Assembly (NCBI GenBank): GCA_016705235.1
Contig: JADIYP010000007.1
Span: forward strand, 248,001 to 312,000
Direction: 5' to 3'
Length of the DNA stretch: 64,000 nt
Source of the DNA: Candidatus Leptovillus affinis
GTDB taxonomy: Bacteria; Chloroflexota; Anaerolineae; Promineifilales; Promineifilaceae
In this document: positions 35,746 to 44,644 of the stretch, piece by piece
Layout: each line of letters starts with the position of its first letter
Numbering within the stretch: the first letter of the stretch is position 1
Notes under the pieces: model-generated
What the model was told of the DNA's origin: nothing
Seen by the model: the letters and a program-made list of their open reading frames with translations, nothing else
The model's database searches: none
Made by a program: the position numbers and the translations under genes

Positions 35746-38700
35746 TTAGGTCGGATCGTTGTTTTCAACTACGATGGGCAGATTAAACGTAAAGGTGCTG
35801 CCCTCGCCCAGTTTGCTTTCAACAGCCAATTCCCCGCCGTGCATTTCGATCAAGCTGCGGACGATGGCCAGGCCCAAGCCGGTGCCGGGAACCGCCTGCA
35901 CGTTTTCGTCTTCAGCGCGAAAGAAACGGTCAAATATTTTGGCCTGGTTTTCTCTGGAAATACCGATGCCGCTGTCTTTGACGCTGATATAGACATACTC
36001 GCCATTTTTGGTTACGTTAAGATGGATTTTGCCGTCTTGGGGCGTGTAGTTAAATGCATTATCAATGAGATTGGTAAGAATTTGGGTTACTCTGGCCGGA
36101 TCGGCGCTCACCAGAGGCAGGGAAGGTTCGATGCTGGTGGTAACCTGCAATTGTTTTTGCTCGTGCTGGATACGGCCGCGTAAATGACCTTCGACAACTT
36201 GTTCCATCATTTGGGGGATGTCTAACGGCCGTAAATCCAAAGTCGTCTTCCCCGTTTCAATGCGCGAAATGTTCAGTAAATCGTTCACCAACATATGCAG
36301 CCGGTCGGCATTGTTCTTGATCACCTTCAAATACCGCTGCTGAGGCGCCGTCATCGCTCCGGCCGCGCCCATCAACATCAAGTCGGCATAGCCCTTGATC
36401 GACGTCATGGGCGTTCGCAATTCATGAGAAACCGTGGAAACAAACTCGCTTTTTAGCTTATCGACCTCTACTTCCTTGGTAATGTCACGGAAAATCGAGA
36501 CTGTGCCAAAGAATTGTTTGCCAGCCATCACAGGCGATAGGTGAACACTGACAACTTTATCTTCTATCGTCAGTTCATCGGCCAAATATGCCAGATCTTC
36601 CACCGCGTCAGAATTTTGCGCCCACTTTTCAATCAGATTAATCCACGAATCGCCCGAATGGCCGTAAAGGCCCAGCAGTTCATTGACCGATTTGCCTATC
36701 AAACGTTGGCGCGGAATGCCTAAAATGGCGCTCGCCGGCCGATTACCTAAAATAATTCGGCTGGTACTGTCTGCTACCAACACGCCATCAGCAATACTTT
36801 CCAGAATGGCCTGGCTCTTGGCAGTTTCGATTTGTTCCGCATGAAGCAAACGTCCCAACCGTTCCGCCTGATCACGAATGAGCAGGTAGAGATTGGCGTT
36901 GTTGATGGCATTGGCGACCTGAATGGCCGCTACCTCAACCAGATCCAACTGCTGCATGGTAAAGGCGCCCGTTTCGGAATGGAACAACATCATGACGCCG
37001 ATTACTTCTTCGTTGGATATGAGAGGAACCCCCAATACAGCCCGATGATCGCTGCTGTCTGGCCGATTGACCCAACGGGGATCGGTTAGTGTATCGTCTA
37101 CGATGACGGCCGATCGGTTTTCAATCATCCAGCCGGCCAGCCCTTCGTGCTGCATCATGCCGGTGGAAACGCCGCGCAAGGGGATGGGGCGTTCCATGCC
37201 AAAGGCCGCGCGGAAAACAAATTCATCGCTTTCCGGGTCGACGAGTAGAATAACGCCTTGGGTGGCGTTGACCACATCGTTAACCAGGTGCAGCGCCTGA
37301 TTCAGCACATGGTCCTGATCCAGGCTGGCGGAAAGTTCAGATGTAATTCGCAGCAAAATCTTGACACGGTTGCTTTCTTCGTGCAGGGCGCGCGTTCGTT
37401 CCGCTACGCGCAAATCTAATTCTTCGTTGAACAGCCGCAGTTCCTCGAATAGTTTGGCGTTTTGCAGGGCAATGGCTACCTGAACGCCAAATGTGGACGC
37501 GCGGGTGATGTGTTTGTGGCTGAATCGGGTGGGGTTTTGGGTATCCACAAGGATGAGAACCCCGATGATATTGCCTTCTTGTTCCAGGGGGACGCCTAAT
37601 ACCGCCTGGATGGCTTCGCTTTGCGGCAGACGGAGGGCAACGGAATGATTTTCGGCCAGGTTGTTGACGAACATTGCCTGGCCGTTGCGGGCGATGGTGG
37701 TGACAAACGCTTCTATATCCGCCGCCGGCACGCTGGTGCCGACAAAGCCCTCTTCACCAAACCCTCTGGCGGCGCTGCCAATAAATTGGTCTTCGTTGGC
37801 TTGCCAGATGTACGCGCCGTCGACGACAAAGATGCGCAGGCTTTCGTCGCAGATGAGATTCAGCAGGGTGGCTTGTTCCAGTGTGAAATTGATGGCCATG
37901 CTGACATTGCCAAGGGCGTTGTAGAACTGTTCGCGTTCGTAGGTGTCTTGAAAGATGAAGGCTGTTTCTAGAGCGGTGCTGGCGCGGCCGGCTATTGCTT
38001 GCAGGAGGCGCATTTCCTGAGGGGTGAAGGGGATGTATTCGTCCTGGCGGACAATTTGGATGAGGTCGACGGTTTCATCGGAAACGATGAGGGGGATGAG
38101 GGCTTCCGTGTAGGGCGTTTCCGGTGGAAGCCAGGCTATTGGCAGGGTGATTGTTGCCGGGGATGGCTGAGAATAAACGGCCGTTTCCTGGTTTTCTAAT
38201 ATGTGAATGAGCGGGTGGGTGGGCTGTAATGGGTAAACAGCGCCTACGGCCGTTGTGGGCAACCCGCTGCGTAAGGGCTGATCTTCCAGCAAGAGCAGTG
38301 TATTGTCTGCCGGATGCCATTGGTAGGCGATGTAGCCATCGCCGCCGACGGCCTTAGTCATTTGGTGGCCGACAAGCGTGATGATCTCGTCTGCCTCAAG
38401 CAGGCTAGACATGGCCCGGTTGACTTCGGCGAGTATTTCAAAAGCTGAAGCGCGGCTTTCGCTCAGTAAAATTTGGGTGAGGGTGACATCGTCGACCTGA
38501 TAGGGTTGTGAACGGCCGTACAGGAAACGGCCGTTGCGCAACCGCAGCTCGGTCTGCGCTGGCGGACGAAGTAATTGGGAAACGGCCGTGTCTGCGCCAC
38601 ACAACACTTGAAAACGAACAGGCGCACGCAAATCATCACCCAGGCTGCATAACAACCTGGCTGCCTGGTTCATGTACTGAATTACGCCATCAGCACCGAC

Positions 38701-38769
38701 CATCACGACACCCTCAGTTAAAGGATCAAGCACACGAAAGTCGAGAGCCGAAATCAATTCCTGTTCCAT
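35746..38769 (-). CDS. Large multi-sensor histidine kinase (PAS-GAF-GAF-GAF-PAS-HisKA-HATPase)
   Basis: 1007 residues, soluble. An N-terminal PAS (ALDFRVLDPLTEGVVMVGADG), three GAF domains (about 115-265, 280-440 and 465-620), a second PAS (AILESIADGVLVADSTSRIILG, about 645-760), HisKA with phospho-acceptor His782 in VSHELRTPM and HATPase with LIDNAFNYT, KDSGIGIS and GTGLGLA boxes. It senses several small-ligand or redox signals in principle; which ones is not visible. Sandwiched between two response-regulator genes, so a phosphorelay is likely. Confidence 0.93.
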   Translation of the reverse strand: MEQELISALDFRVLDPLTEGVVMVGADGVIQYMNQAARLLCSLGDDLRAPVRFQVLCGADTAVSQLLRPPAQTELRLRNGRFLYGRSQPYQVDDVTLTQILLSESRASAFEILAEVNRAMSSLLEADEIITLVGHQMTKAVGGDGYIAYQWHPADNTLLLLEDQPLRSGLPTTAVGAVYPLQPTHPLIHILENQETAVYSQPSPATITLPIAWLPPETPYTEALIPLIVSDETVDLIQIVRQDEYIPFTPQEMRLLQAIAGRASTALETAFIFQDTYEREQFYNALGNVSMAINFTLEQATLLNLICDESLRIFVVDGAYIWQANEDQFIGSAARGFGEEGFVGTSVPAADIEAFVTTIARNGQAMFVNNLAENHSVALRLPQSEAIQAVLGVPLEQEGNIIGVLILVDTQNPTRFSHKHITRASTFGVQVAIALQNAKLFEELRLFNEELDLRVAERTRALHEESNRVKILLRITSELSASLDQDHVLNQALHLVNDVVNATQGVILLVDPESDEFVFRAAFGMERPIPLRGVSTGMMQHEGLAGWMIENRSAVIVDDTLTDPRWVNRPDSSDHRAVLGVPLISNEEVIGVMMLFHSETGAFTMQQLDLVEVAAIQVANAINNANLYLLIRDQAERLGRLLHAEQIETAKSQAILESIADGVLVADSTSRIILGNRPASAILGIPRQRLIGKSVNELLGLYGHSGDSWINLIEKWAQNSDAVEDLAYLADELTIEDKVVSVHLSPVMAGKQFFGTVSIFRDITKEVEVDKLKSEFVSTVSHELRTPMTSIKGYADLMLMGAAGAMTAPQQRYLKVIKNNADRLHMLVNDLLNISRIETGKTTLDLRPLDIPQMMEQVVEGHLRGRIQHEQKQLQVTTSIEPSLPLVSADPARVTQILTNLIDNAFNYTPQDGKIHLNVTKNGEYVYISVKDSGIGISRENQAKIFDRFFRAEDENVQAVPGTGLGLAIVRSLIEMHGGELAVESKLGEGSTFTFNLPIVVENNDPT

Positions 38770-38820
38770 TTTGCATCAATACCCAACAGGTACTGCGTGT
38801 ATGGGAAATAGTTCACCGAC

Positions 38821-39711
38821 TCATCTTGCCTGTTTTGCCTGGTCTAAACGACGCAGCTCGGCAGCGGTTTCAGTGATTTCGCGGATATCAGCAAAACGTT
38901 GTGTCTGAGAAGACACAACGCCAATCGACAGACTCATAAAGGGGGCAAATGACCCGTTCACCGTCTCCATAGCTCCTTGTTCCCGGTCCATAAAATCATA
39001 ATGTGATAACACATCTTCATTAAATCGCTGACGCAACTTATCCACAAGGGCTGGGACGTTATCGCTCATCGTAATCAGAACAAAGGTATCCCCACCTGGA
39101 TGACCAATAAAATCATCCAAAGTGCCTAAATCATCATCAATCTCATTCAGCAAAAATGCGCCAAACCGCAAAACTTCATCACCGGCAACAAAACCATATT
39201 TATCATTAAAAGGAGCCAGATGATCAATGCCTATCTGAATGTAAGTCCAGTTGTTAGCCCGCATCAACGTACGCAATTGATCTTCTATAAGCCGGCTGCT
39301 GGGCAGCCCGGTAGTTGGATTGGTCATGTTCAGGCGTTGATGCGTGCGGATGGCTGTGCCCACCCGCAATTTGAGTTCTTCGATATCGAAGGGTTTGGTA
39401 ATGTAATCATCCGCGCCAAGTTCTAGACCCCGAATACGATCGCTCCGTTCATCTTTTTGGGTCAAAAATATAATGGGAATATGACTGGTTCGTGTCGTCG
39501 TGCGCAGCGATAGGCACACGTCATACCCATCCATATCCGGCAGCATGATGTCTAAGACAATTAGATCTGGCAGCTTTTTACGGCAGTTTTCCAGCGCATC
39601 GCTGCCCCTGGCCGCAATTTCAACATGATATCCTTCGTTAGAGAAGAAAATCCGCAGCATATTGGAGATATCATAATCATCTTCGACTATAAGAATTCGA
39701 CCATTGCTCAT
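38821..39711 (-). CDS. Response regulator with degenerate GGDEF domain
   Basis: 296 residues. Receiver domain with Asp54 (LIVLDIMLPDMDGYD) and KPF, followed by a GGDEF-like domain: TTGLPSSRLIEDQ, IGIDHLAPFNDKYG, GDEVLRF. The active-site motif is GGDTF (HPGGDTFVLI), with Thr in place of the essential Glu, so diguanylate cyclase activity is unlikely. It probably serves as a GTP- or c-di-GMP-sensing or structural output. It lies 51 bp before the large kinase gene and 18 bp after the acyl-ACP-reductase gene. Confidence 0.9.
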   Translation of the reverse strand: MSNGRILIVEDDYDISNMLRIFFSNEGYHVEIAARGSDALENCRKKLPDLIVLDIMLPDMDGYDVCLSLRTTTRTSHIPIIFLTQKDERSDRIRGLELGADDYITKPFDIEELKLRVGTAIRTHQRLNMTNPTTGLPSSRLIEDQLRTLMRANNWTYIQIGIDHLAPFNDKYGFVAGDEVLRFGAFLLNEIDDDLGTLDDFIGHPGGDTFVLITMSDNVPALVDKLRQRFNEDVLSHYDFMDREQGAMETVNGSFAPFMSLSIGVVSSQTQRFADIREITETAAELRRLDQAKQAR

Positions 39712-39729
39712 GAGCTTTTCCCTTGGCAG

Positions 39730-40869
39730 CTATTGAATTACTGGGTCAATAACAGGTTGATCACCCTTTGATTGTTGATGGTTAGATGGTCTCTGGAGTG
39801 TTTGATTGTTCTTTTTTATGCGGGCAATTTCAGTATCCGTAACAGCCTTTTCAAAACTGCGAAAACCACCCAATTTAAAACCATGCCTCTTGGCGATTTT
39901 ATCAATTGTCTGGACTTGTGACAATTGTATGTCTTTTCCTAGCGTAAATGATTCATACCGCCGCTCTAATGCCAGGGCCATTGTTTCGGCCATGCAAGCA
40001 TAAGCCATTTTAGGCGGGAATCCAAAGTTAAAATTAAACTCGACCGGGCCGGGGATTTCCACCATACCGCCTTCTATAACCAATACGTCGGGTCTTTGGC
40101 TGGCAACTTGCACTGACACGTCACGGGGCCGAGCTACATCACAAACAACCGCGCCCTGGCGTAAATGGCCGGGTTCGATGATGGTATCAATGGCGCTGGT
40201 CACGGTTATGATCATGTGGGCTTTGGTTAGATCGGCCATGTCATCGCTTATGGTGACATGGGGACAGCCCGCCTGACGGACAAGTTCAGCCACTTGGCTA
40301 AGTTTGTCTTGTCGACGACCAATCAGAAGCACTTCGTTGACATGCGGCGCTAGCATCTGCCCGCAAACGGAGCCGATGGCTCCGGTTGCGCCAACGATGG
40401 CGACGGTGGCTGTTTGGAGGGGAATATCCATGATCTGAGCGGCTTTTTGGATTGCTTGAACGGCGACAGCGATGGTATAGCTGTCGCCGGTGGTGACAGG
40501 GATTTGGAGCTGACTGGCTACGGTAAGCCCTCCATCGCCAACGACTGAGGTAAATGCGCCTAGACCCAGGATATTTGCGCCGAGTTTTTCGGCCAGACGG
40601 CCGGTTTGGATGATTTTTTTATACACCACTTTGGGGGGCAGGCTCATCATGCGGGTTGGGGTGAGGGGGCAAGCAACGAACCAACCGTGAAGGGAACGGC
40701 CGTTGGCCGCCGATTGGATGTTTTGAATTTCCGAAATATATACTGGTGGGAAAAAGAGGGACAAAAAATCGATCAGCCAAACTGGAAGTTTGCCCAATGC
40801 AGGATATTTGCGGCTGACATCTCGCTGAGGGTCAATCGGATGGATAATAAAAGCAAATGTATCTTCCAT
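39730..40869 (-). CDS. Long-chain acyl-ACP reductase homologue (AAR-like)
   Basis: 379 residues from ATG 40869 (a GTG at 40896 is an alternative). Matches the layout of the cyanobacterial acyl-ACP reductase that makes fatty aldehydes: Rossmann NADPH site AIVGATGAIGSVCG (AAR has CGATGDIGSAV), and the catalytic cysteine kept in AYACMAETMALALERRYESF (Cys292 here, near Cys294 in Synechococcus AAR), plus the closing KIAKRHGF. No aldehyde-deformylating oxygenase gene is in the window, so the aldehyde would go to something other than alkanes, or the role is different. The gene sits in a signalling/hydrolase cluster. Confidence 0.82.
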   Translation of the reverse strand: MEDTFAFIIHPIDPQRDVSRKYPALGKLPVWLIDFLSLFFPPVYISEIQNIQSAANGRSLHGWFVACPLTPTRMMSLPPKVVYKKIIQTGRLAEKLGANILGLGAFTSVVGDGGLTVASQLQIPVTTGDSYTIAVAVQAIQKAAQIMDIPLQTATVAIVGATGAIGSVCGQMLAPHVNEVLLIGRRQDKLSQVAELVRQAGCPHVTISDDMADLTKAHMIITVTSAIDTIIEPGHLRQGAVVCDVARPRDVSVQVASQRPDVLVIEGGMVEIPGPVEFNFNFGFPPKMAYACMAETMALALERRYESFTLGKDIQLSQVQTIDKIAKRHGFKLGGFRSFEKAVTDTEIARIKKNNQTLQRPSNHQQSKGDQPVIDPVIQ

Positions 40870-41014
40870 AGACCGGAGTTTATCCGTGAAATGCACATAT
40901 CTTCAATGGTATTTCTGTCCCGAAGCAAAGAGTAAATTTCATGATGAGCAATAATTTCCAATGAGTTGTCGGTCAAAAGGGACGGGGGAAGGGAAACGGC
41001 CGTTTCCCGCCCTT

Positions 41015-42295
41015 CTATAATTCATCAGACCGGGGATACAAACGTGGATAGGGATATTTATCTTCATATGGATAATGATCACTATCCTCAAACCGCACGT
41101 TTTTCGTGATGAATTGACGCTCGCGAGACGCTAACAGCACCACATCCGATTCAACGGTACGCGCCGCATAAATCACCAATCCCGAACTCAACCGGCAATG
41201 ATGCCCAACGCATCCGCCTAAAACCAGCATGTTCGTTTCTTCAAGCACGCCGATTTTATTACTCAAGGTCCGCAAAGGGCCGCCTAAAATATTAAAATCC
41301 GTAAACGTGGTGCCTGCGCCAATGAATGAATCCCGGCCAACCACGCATAATTGCAAACAGGTGTTTTGCGCCACCATTGTGTTTTCCATCATCGTTGTCA
41401 TAAATAATGATGTCCGAAAGGGCAAAAAACAACCATCACTCACCACGCTCAACATCAACTGACAACCCTGGGAAACCGTGACATTACTTCCAATGGTGCA
41501 ATTATCTATCACAGCCCCCGCGCCGATATTCACATTATCGCCAATCACCGTCGGCCCATGAATAACGGCCGATGAGTCAATGCTCACGTTTTTGCCTATC
41601 TTTACCATCTCGGAATTAGACAAAACATGCTTCTGTTCCACCAAAGATTTGGCCAAAATCTTCAGTTTCAGCTTCCAATCCGCGTCAATACGGTTCTCAA
41701 AAAAAGCGCCGCGAGCAAAGACGCCAAATAAAATATCCGCAATAAACACATGCACCCAATTTTCGATTAACACAAACGCTTTGCGCGGCAGTTGATACAC
41801 CAAATCCCCAAAATCCGTGGCCATATAGGGCGGCACATGATAATAACCGCGTTCTAACGGTTCTGTATCGATGACCAGGGGCTGCGCTTCAACACTTTGT
41901 GAAAGTCCTTTGGGTAAATACCACATGTCTGTTAATAACAGTTTATCTTGCTGAAAGAAGGAATGGGTTAATGGTTTTACGTGCGTCTTGATTGCCGGAT
42001 CATCAATAGAAAAGGCCAACCGCACGGGGCGACGGCCGTTTCGCGCCCGGCTCACAAACTCATCAATCAACTCCCGGTTAAAAAACAAGTTATCGCGGTG
42101 AACAAAACACTCCACCGCTTCCTCTTCAAAACGATAAGCCGTTTGCCAATCCGGGTACTCCCGCTCCTCACTCGTATACGGCGTCAACAAATCACGCTGC
42201 CACAACCAAAGCGGCTTATTCTGAACCCGCAAATCACGCGCTGGTTCATTAAAAGGGTGAATTTGGGTTGTTTCTGTCAGGATGATTCGGCGCAT
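41015..42295 (-). CDS. Left-handed beta-helix (hexapeptide repeat) transferase-like protein
   Basis: 426 residues. The first ~200 residues are not a family I can name; the opening HPFNEPARDLRVQNKPLWLWQRD recalls sugar-nucleotidyltransferase N-termini without their GxGxR signature. From about residue 220, at least ten hexapeptide-type turns (IGKNVSIDSSAVIHGPTVIG, VNIGAGAVIDNCTIGSNVTV) form a left-handed beta-helix as in acyl- or nucleotidyltransferases. Lies 16 bp after the V4R gene and 145 bp before the AAR-like gene. I infer an acyl- or nucleotidyl-transfer role, with low certainty. Confidence 0.65.
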   Translation of the reverse strand: MRRIILTETTQIHPFNEPARDLRVQNKPLWLWQRDLLTPYTSEEREYPDWQTAYRFEEEAVECFVHRDNLFFNRELIDEFVSRARNGRRPVRLAFSIDDPAIKTHVKPLTHSFFQQDKLLLTDMWYLPKGLSQSVEAQPLVIDTEPLERGYYHVPPYMATDFGDLVYQLPRKAFVLIENWVHVFIADILFGVFARGAFFENRIDADWKLKLKILAKSLVEQKHVLSNSEMVKIGKNVSIDSSAVIHGPTVIGDNVNIGAGAVIDNCTIGSNVTVSQGCQLMLSVVSDGCFLPFRTSLFMTTMMENTMVAQNTCLQLCVVGRDSFIGAGTTFTDFNILGGPLRTLSNKIGVLEETNMLVLGGCVGHHCRLSSGLVIYAARTVESDVVLLASRERQFITKNVRFEDSDHYPYEDKYPYPRLYPRSDEL

Positions 42296-42311
42296 AACTC
42301 AACACATCCTC

Positions 42312-42962
42312 TCAGGCAATCGGCTTCTTGGAAATCAGAATCGTGCACGTGGCGTCACCTTTAGCCACACAAGAAACCTCCTCCACCCGAAACCGTCGCC
42401 CCCTGCTAACCCAGTCTAACGATTGCTCTAACAACCCCACCGCCAGATGGCAGCATGGCTGCGAAGACGAACGCTGCCAACAAATAGGACACCGTTCAAT
42501 AATCCACAAATATCCGCGTTGATCTTCACCCAGCCGCACTTGCTGATCACTAAATTTATTAAACGTCTGAGCAAAAATATCCAAACCAATTTTTATCTTA
42601 ATGCCCAAAGGCAGCGTCCGTATGGCCAAGTCACTAATTCCCAGGACCGGCACAAACTCCTTCAGCGCCAATCGCCAGGTCTCACGACCAGCACGCATCG
42701 CCAACCCACGGCCGCCACGAACCCCATACATAGCATCTAAGGTTTCCTGGATGGCGCTAAATTCGTTAAACGTAAACCCCATTTCCAAATTATTTGGCGG
42801 ATAATTATTGACCAGGTGCTGAAGTTGGGCGAGGTTCAAAATAGCGTTTACACCGTGCCGCCCCATTATTTCTTCCATAGCAGTCAGGACAATTCGTCCC
42901 ATCTTATTGGGATAATAAAATTCTTCAATTTCCTGTGCCTGCTTTTGGATTATCTCATTCAC
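42312..42962 (-). CDS. V4R-domain protein
   Basis: 216 residues. The C-terminal ~130 residues resemble the V4R (4-vinyl reductase) ligand-binding domain: CPICWQRSSSQPCCHLAVGLLEQSL with clustered cysteines and the ending FRVEEVSCVAKGDATCTILI, where the Cys-x-x-x-Gly-Asp-x-x-Cys pattern is typical. V4R domains bind small hydrocarbons or metals and often sense ligands. GTG start overlapping the upstream hydrolase stop by 8 nt, so translation is coupled. The N-terminal ~80 residues are helical and unassigned. Confidence 0.75.
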   Translation of the reverse strand: MNEIIQKQAQEIEEFYYPNKMGRIVLTAMEEIMGRHGVNAILNLAQLQHLVNNYPPNNLEMGFTFNEFSAIQETLDAMYGVRGGRGLAMRAGRETWRLALKEFVPVLGISDLAIRTLPLGIKIKIGLDIFAQTFNKFSDQQVRLGEDQRGYLWIIERCPICWQRSSSQPCCHLAVGLLEQSLDWVSRGRRFRVEEVSCVAKGDATCTILISKKPIA

Positions 42963-43794
42963 TAGGAGTCTTAATTACCTGTACTGATTTTTCGGCCACG
43001 CCATTGGTCAAAAACGAATTCAAAGTGGTGATAAATAACTCGGGTTCGTCGATCATAGGAAAATGCCGCGAGTGCTGCATCATAGAGATCTGCGTTTGGG
43101 GTGTATTTTTGGTCAGCAATTCTGCATTTCCAGGAGAGACAATGTTATCATTGACGCCATAAATACCCAAGGTGGGTAAATTTAGGGTGCTTAAACTGCT
43201 AACCAGATCGGTGTCACGCAAATCACCAATGCTGCGAAAGAAGGATTCAATGGTCGTCCGTTGAACATCTCGTGAAATCATTTGGCGGACTTCTTTAGAA
43301 TCCTTGGCCAGGAGAATACGCATGATGGAATGAAGCAAAATTGGGTAACGCCAGATAAGCTTCGCAATTGCGCCATAACCGGCGAGCCGCAAAAACGGAT
43401 TCAGTGAATTACCGATAACCGGCGACCCAACAACGGCAACTTTTACAACTCGTTCGGGGTGCTCCAAAGCCATTTGTAAGGCAACCGTGCCGCCCATAGA
43501 ATGGCCAAAAACTGGGGCTTTTTGAATCCCCAGCGTATCCATAAATTGATTCACCATGTCGACATAACTTGAAACGCGGTAGGTGGAAGAAGTTGTTCTG
43601 GCTCCCTTGGCAGAATCTCCGAATCCCCAAAAATCCAGGGCATACACACGGTAGGTCTTGGTTTGCGCGAGGGCAAACATAGAATCGCGCCAGACGTCCC
43701 AGGAATTAATCCAACCGTGTAAAAGGATTATCGGCTGCCCGCGCCCGACGGATTCATAATGAAGAAGACCCTGTTCTGTAACAATAGAACTCAC
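42955..43794 (-). CDS. Alpha/beta-fold hydrolase
   Basis: 279 residues. HGWINSWDVW oxyanion-hole segment, nucleophile elbow FGHSMGGT, acid in YGVNDNIVSP and His in HSRHFPMIDEPE. Paralogue of the hydrolase at 34375-35160, with which it shares the N-terminal LLHYESVGRGQPIILLHGW opening and the DFWGFGDSAK loop. It heads the V4R-hexapeptide-AAR series and overlaps the V4R start. The substrate is unknown. Confidence 0.9.
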   Translation of the reverse strand: MSSIVTEQGLLHYESVGRGQPIILLHGWINSWDVWRDSMFALAQTKTYRVYALDFWGFGDSAKGARTTSSTYRVSSYVDMVNQFMDTLGIQKAPVFGHSMGGTVALQMALEHPERVVKVAVVGSPVIGNSLNPFLRLAGYGAIAKLIWRYPILLHSIMRILLAKDSKEVRQMISRDVQRTTIESFFRSIGDLRDTDLVSSLSTLNLPTLGIYGVNDNIVSPGNAELLTKNTPQTQISMMQHSRHFPMIDEPELFITTLNSFLTNGVAEKSVQVIKTPSE

Positions 43795-44008
43795 GTTAGC
43801 CTCAATGCCGCCCTGTGTTTTAACTTTATCGGCGATTAGACGGCAGTTTGCTACCTTTTCTTGCTAAGGCGTTCGCCGCCTCTTCGCACGAGTAATCGTT
43901 CTATAATCCAGCTAACATGGGCGAATTTGTATATGGATAGTAGCACCTGCCCCAAATTAAAACTGTGAAAAGGAAGTTAAGGTGATGTAAATGAGCCGTT
44001 AAACAACC

Positions 44009-44551
44009 TCAGGCTGCTTCAGCCTTATCTAGCTCTTCTAGTATGGAGTAGAGCAGCTCTAGCAAGACGTTTTTGACGCTTTCCTTATCATTAGCGACGC
44101 AAGGCAGAATTTTGACCTCAGATCGCAAGCGCAGGATGATGCGCAAATCTTCTGGTTCCCAGGCATCTTCCATATCTTGCTTATTGGCGGCCACAACGTA
44201 AGGGGTGGCGGCATAACTTTCGAATGTTTCCAGGACGCGTTTGGCCTCTCGGAAGGTTTCGGGTTTGGTACTATCGACCATGACCACAAAGCCTAACATA
44301 CCTTGCGACAAAATATCCCACATGAAGTCGAACCGGCGTTGTCCAGGTGTGCCAAAAAGGTACAGGACCAGATCATCCCCCACCGTAATACGGCCAAAAT
44401 CCATGGCAACTGTCGTTGATTCTTTGATTTGTTCTGCATTGCTGCTGATGCGACGTTCCGTGGATACAACGTCTATTTCACTAATAGACCCAATGAATTG
44501 TGTTTTGCCCGCTGAAAACGGACCTGTGATGACCATTTTTACTGCTTGCAT
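44009..44551 (-). CDS. Small Ras-like GTPase (MglA/ATP-GTP-binding family)
   Basis: 180 residues. G1 P-loop GPFSAGKT (Lys16-Thr17), a switch-I Thr in ESTTVAMDFG, G3 FGTPGQRRFDFMW, G4 AANKQDM. It lacks a membrane anchor or effector domain. Prokaryotic GTPases of this type work with roadblock or DUF4388-type partners in polarity, motility or signalling; the DUF4388 gene is 93 bp upstream on the same strand, so they probably form a pair. Its effector here is unknown. Confidence 0.9.
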   Translation of the reverse strand: MQAVKMVITGPFSAGKTQFIGSISEIDVVSTERRISSNAEQIKESTTVAMDFGRITVGDDLVLYLFGTPGQRRFDFMWDILSQGMLGFVVMVDSTKPETFREAKRVLETFESYAATPYVVAANKQDMEDAWEPEDLRIILRLRSEVKILPCVANDKESVKNVLLELLYSILEELDKAEAA

Positions 44552-44644
44552 AAGAATGATACCCTCTTGCGAGTGGGTGGGGCTGATGATATAAGGATTT
44601 GATTGATAAACGGCCGTGTCCCATCTTGGTACGCCACAGCCAGT

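Noticed and set aside
38821..39711. Active diguanylate cyclase
   Set aside because: The signature reads GGDTF; the metal-binding and catalytic Glu is absent.
41015..42295. Naming the hexapeptide protein as GlmU
   Set aside because: The nucleotidyltransferase signature is missing and the beta-helix part alone is not diagnostic.
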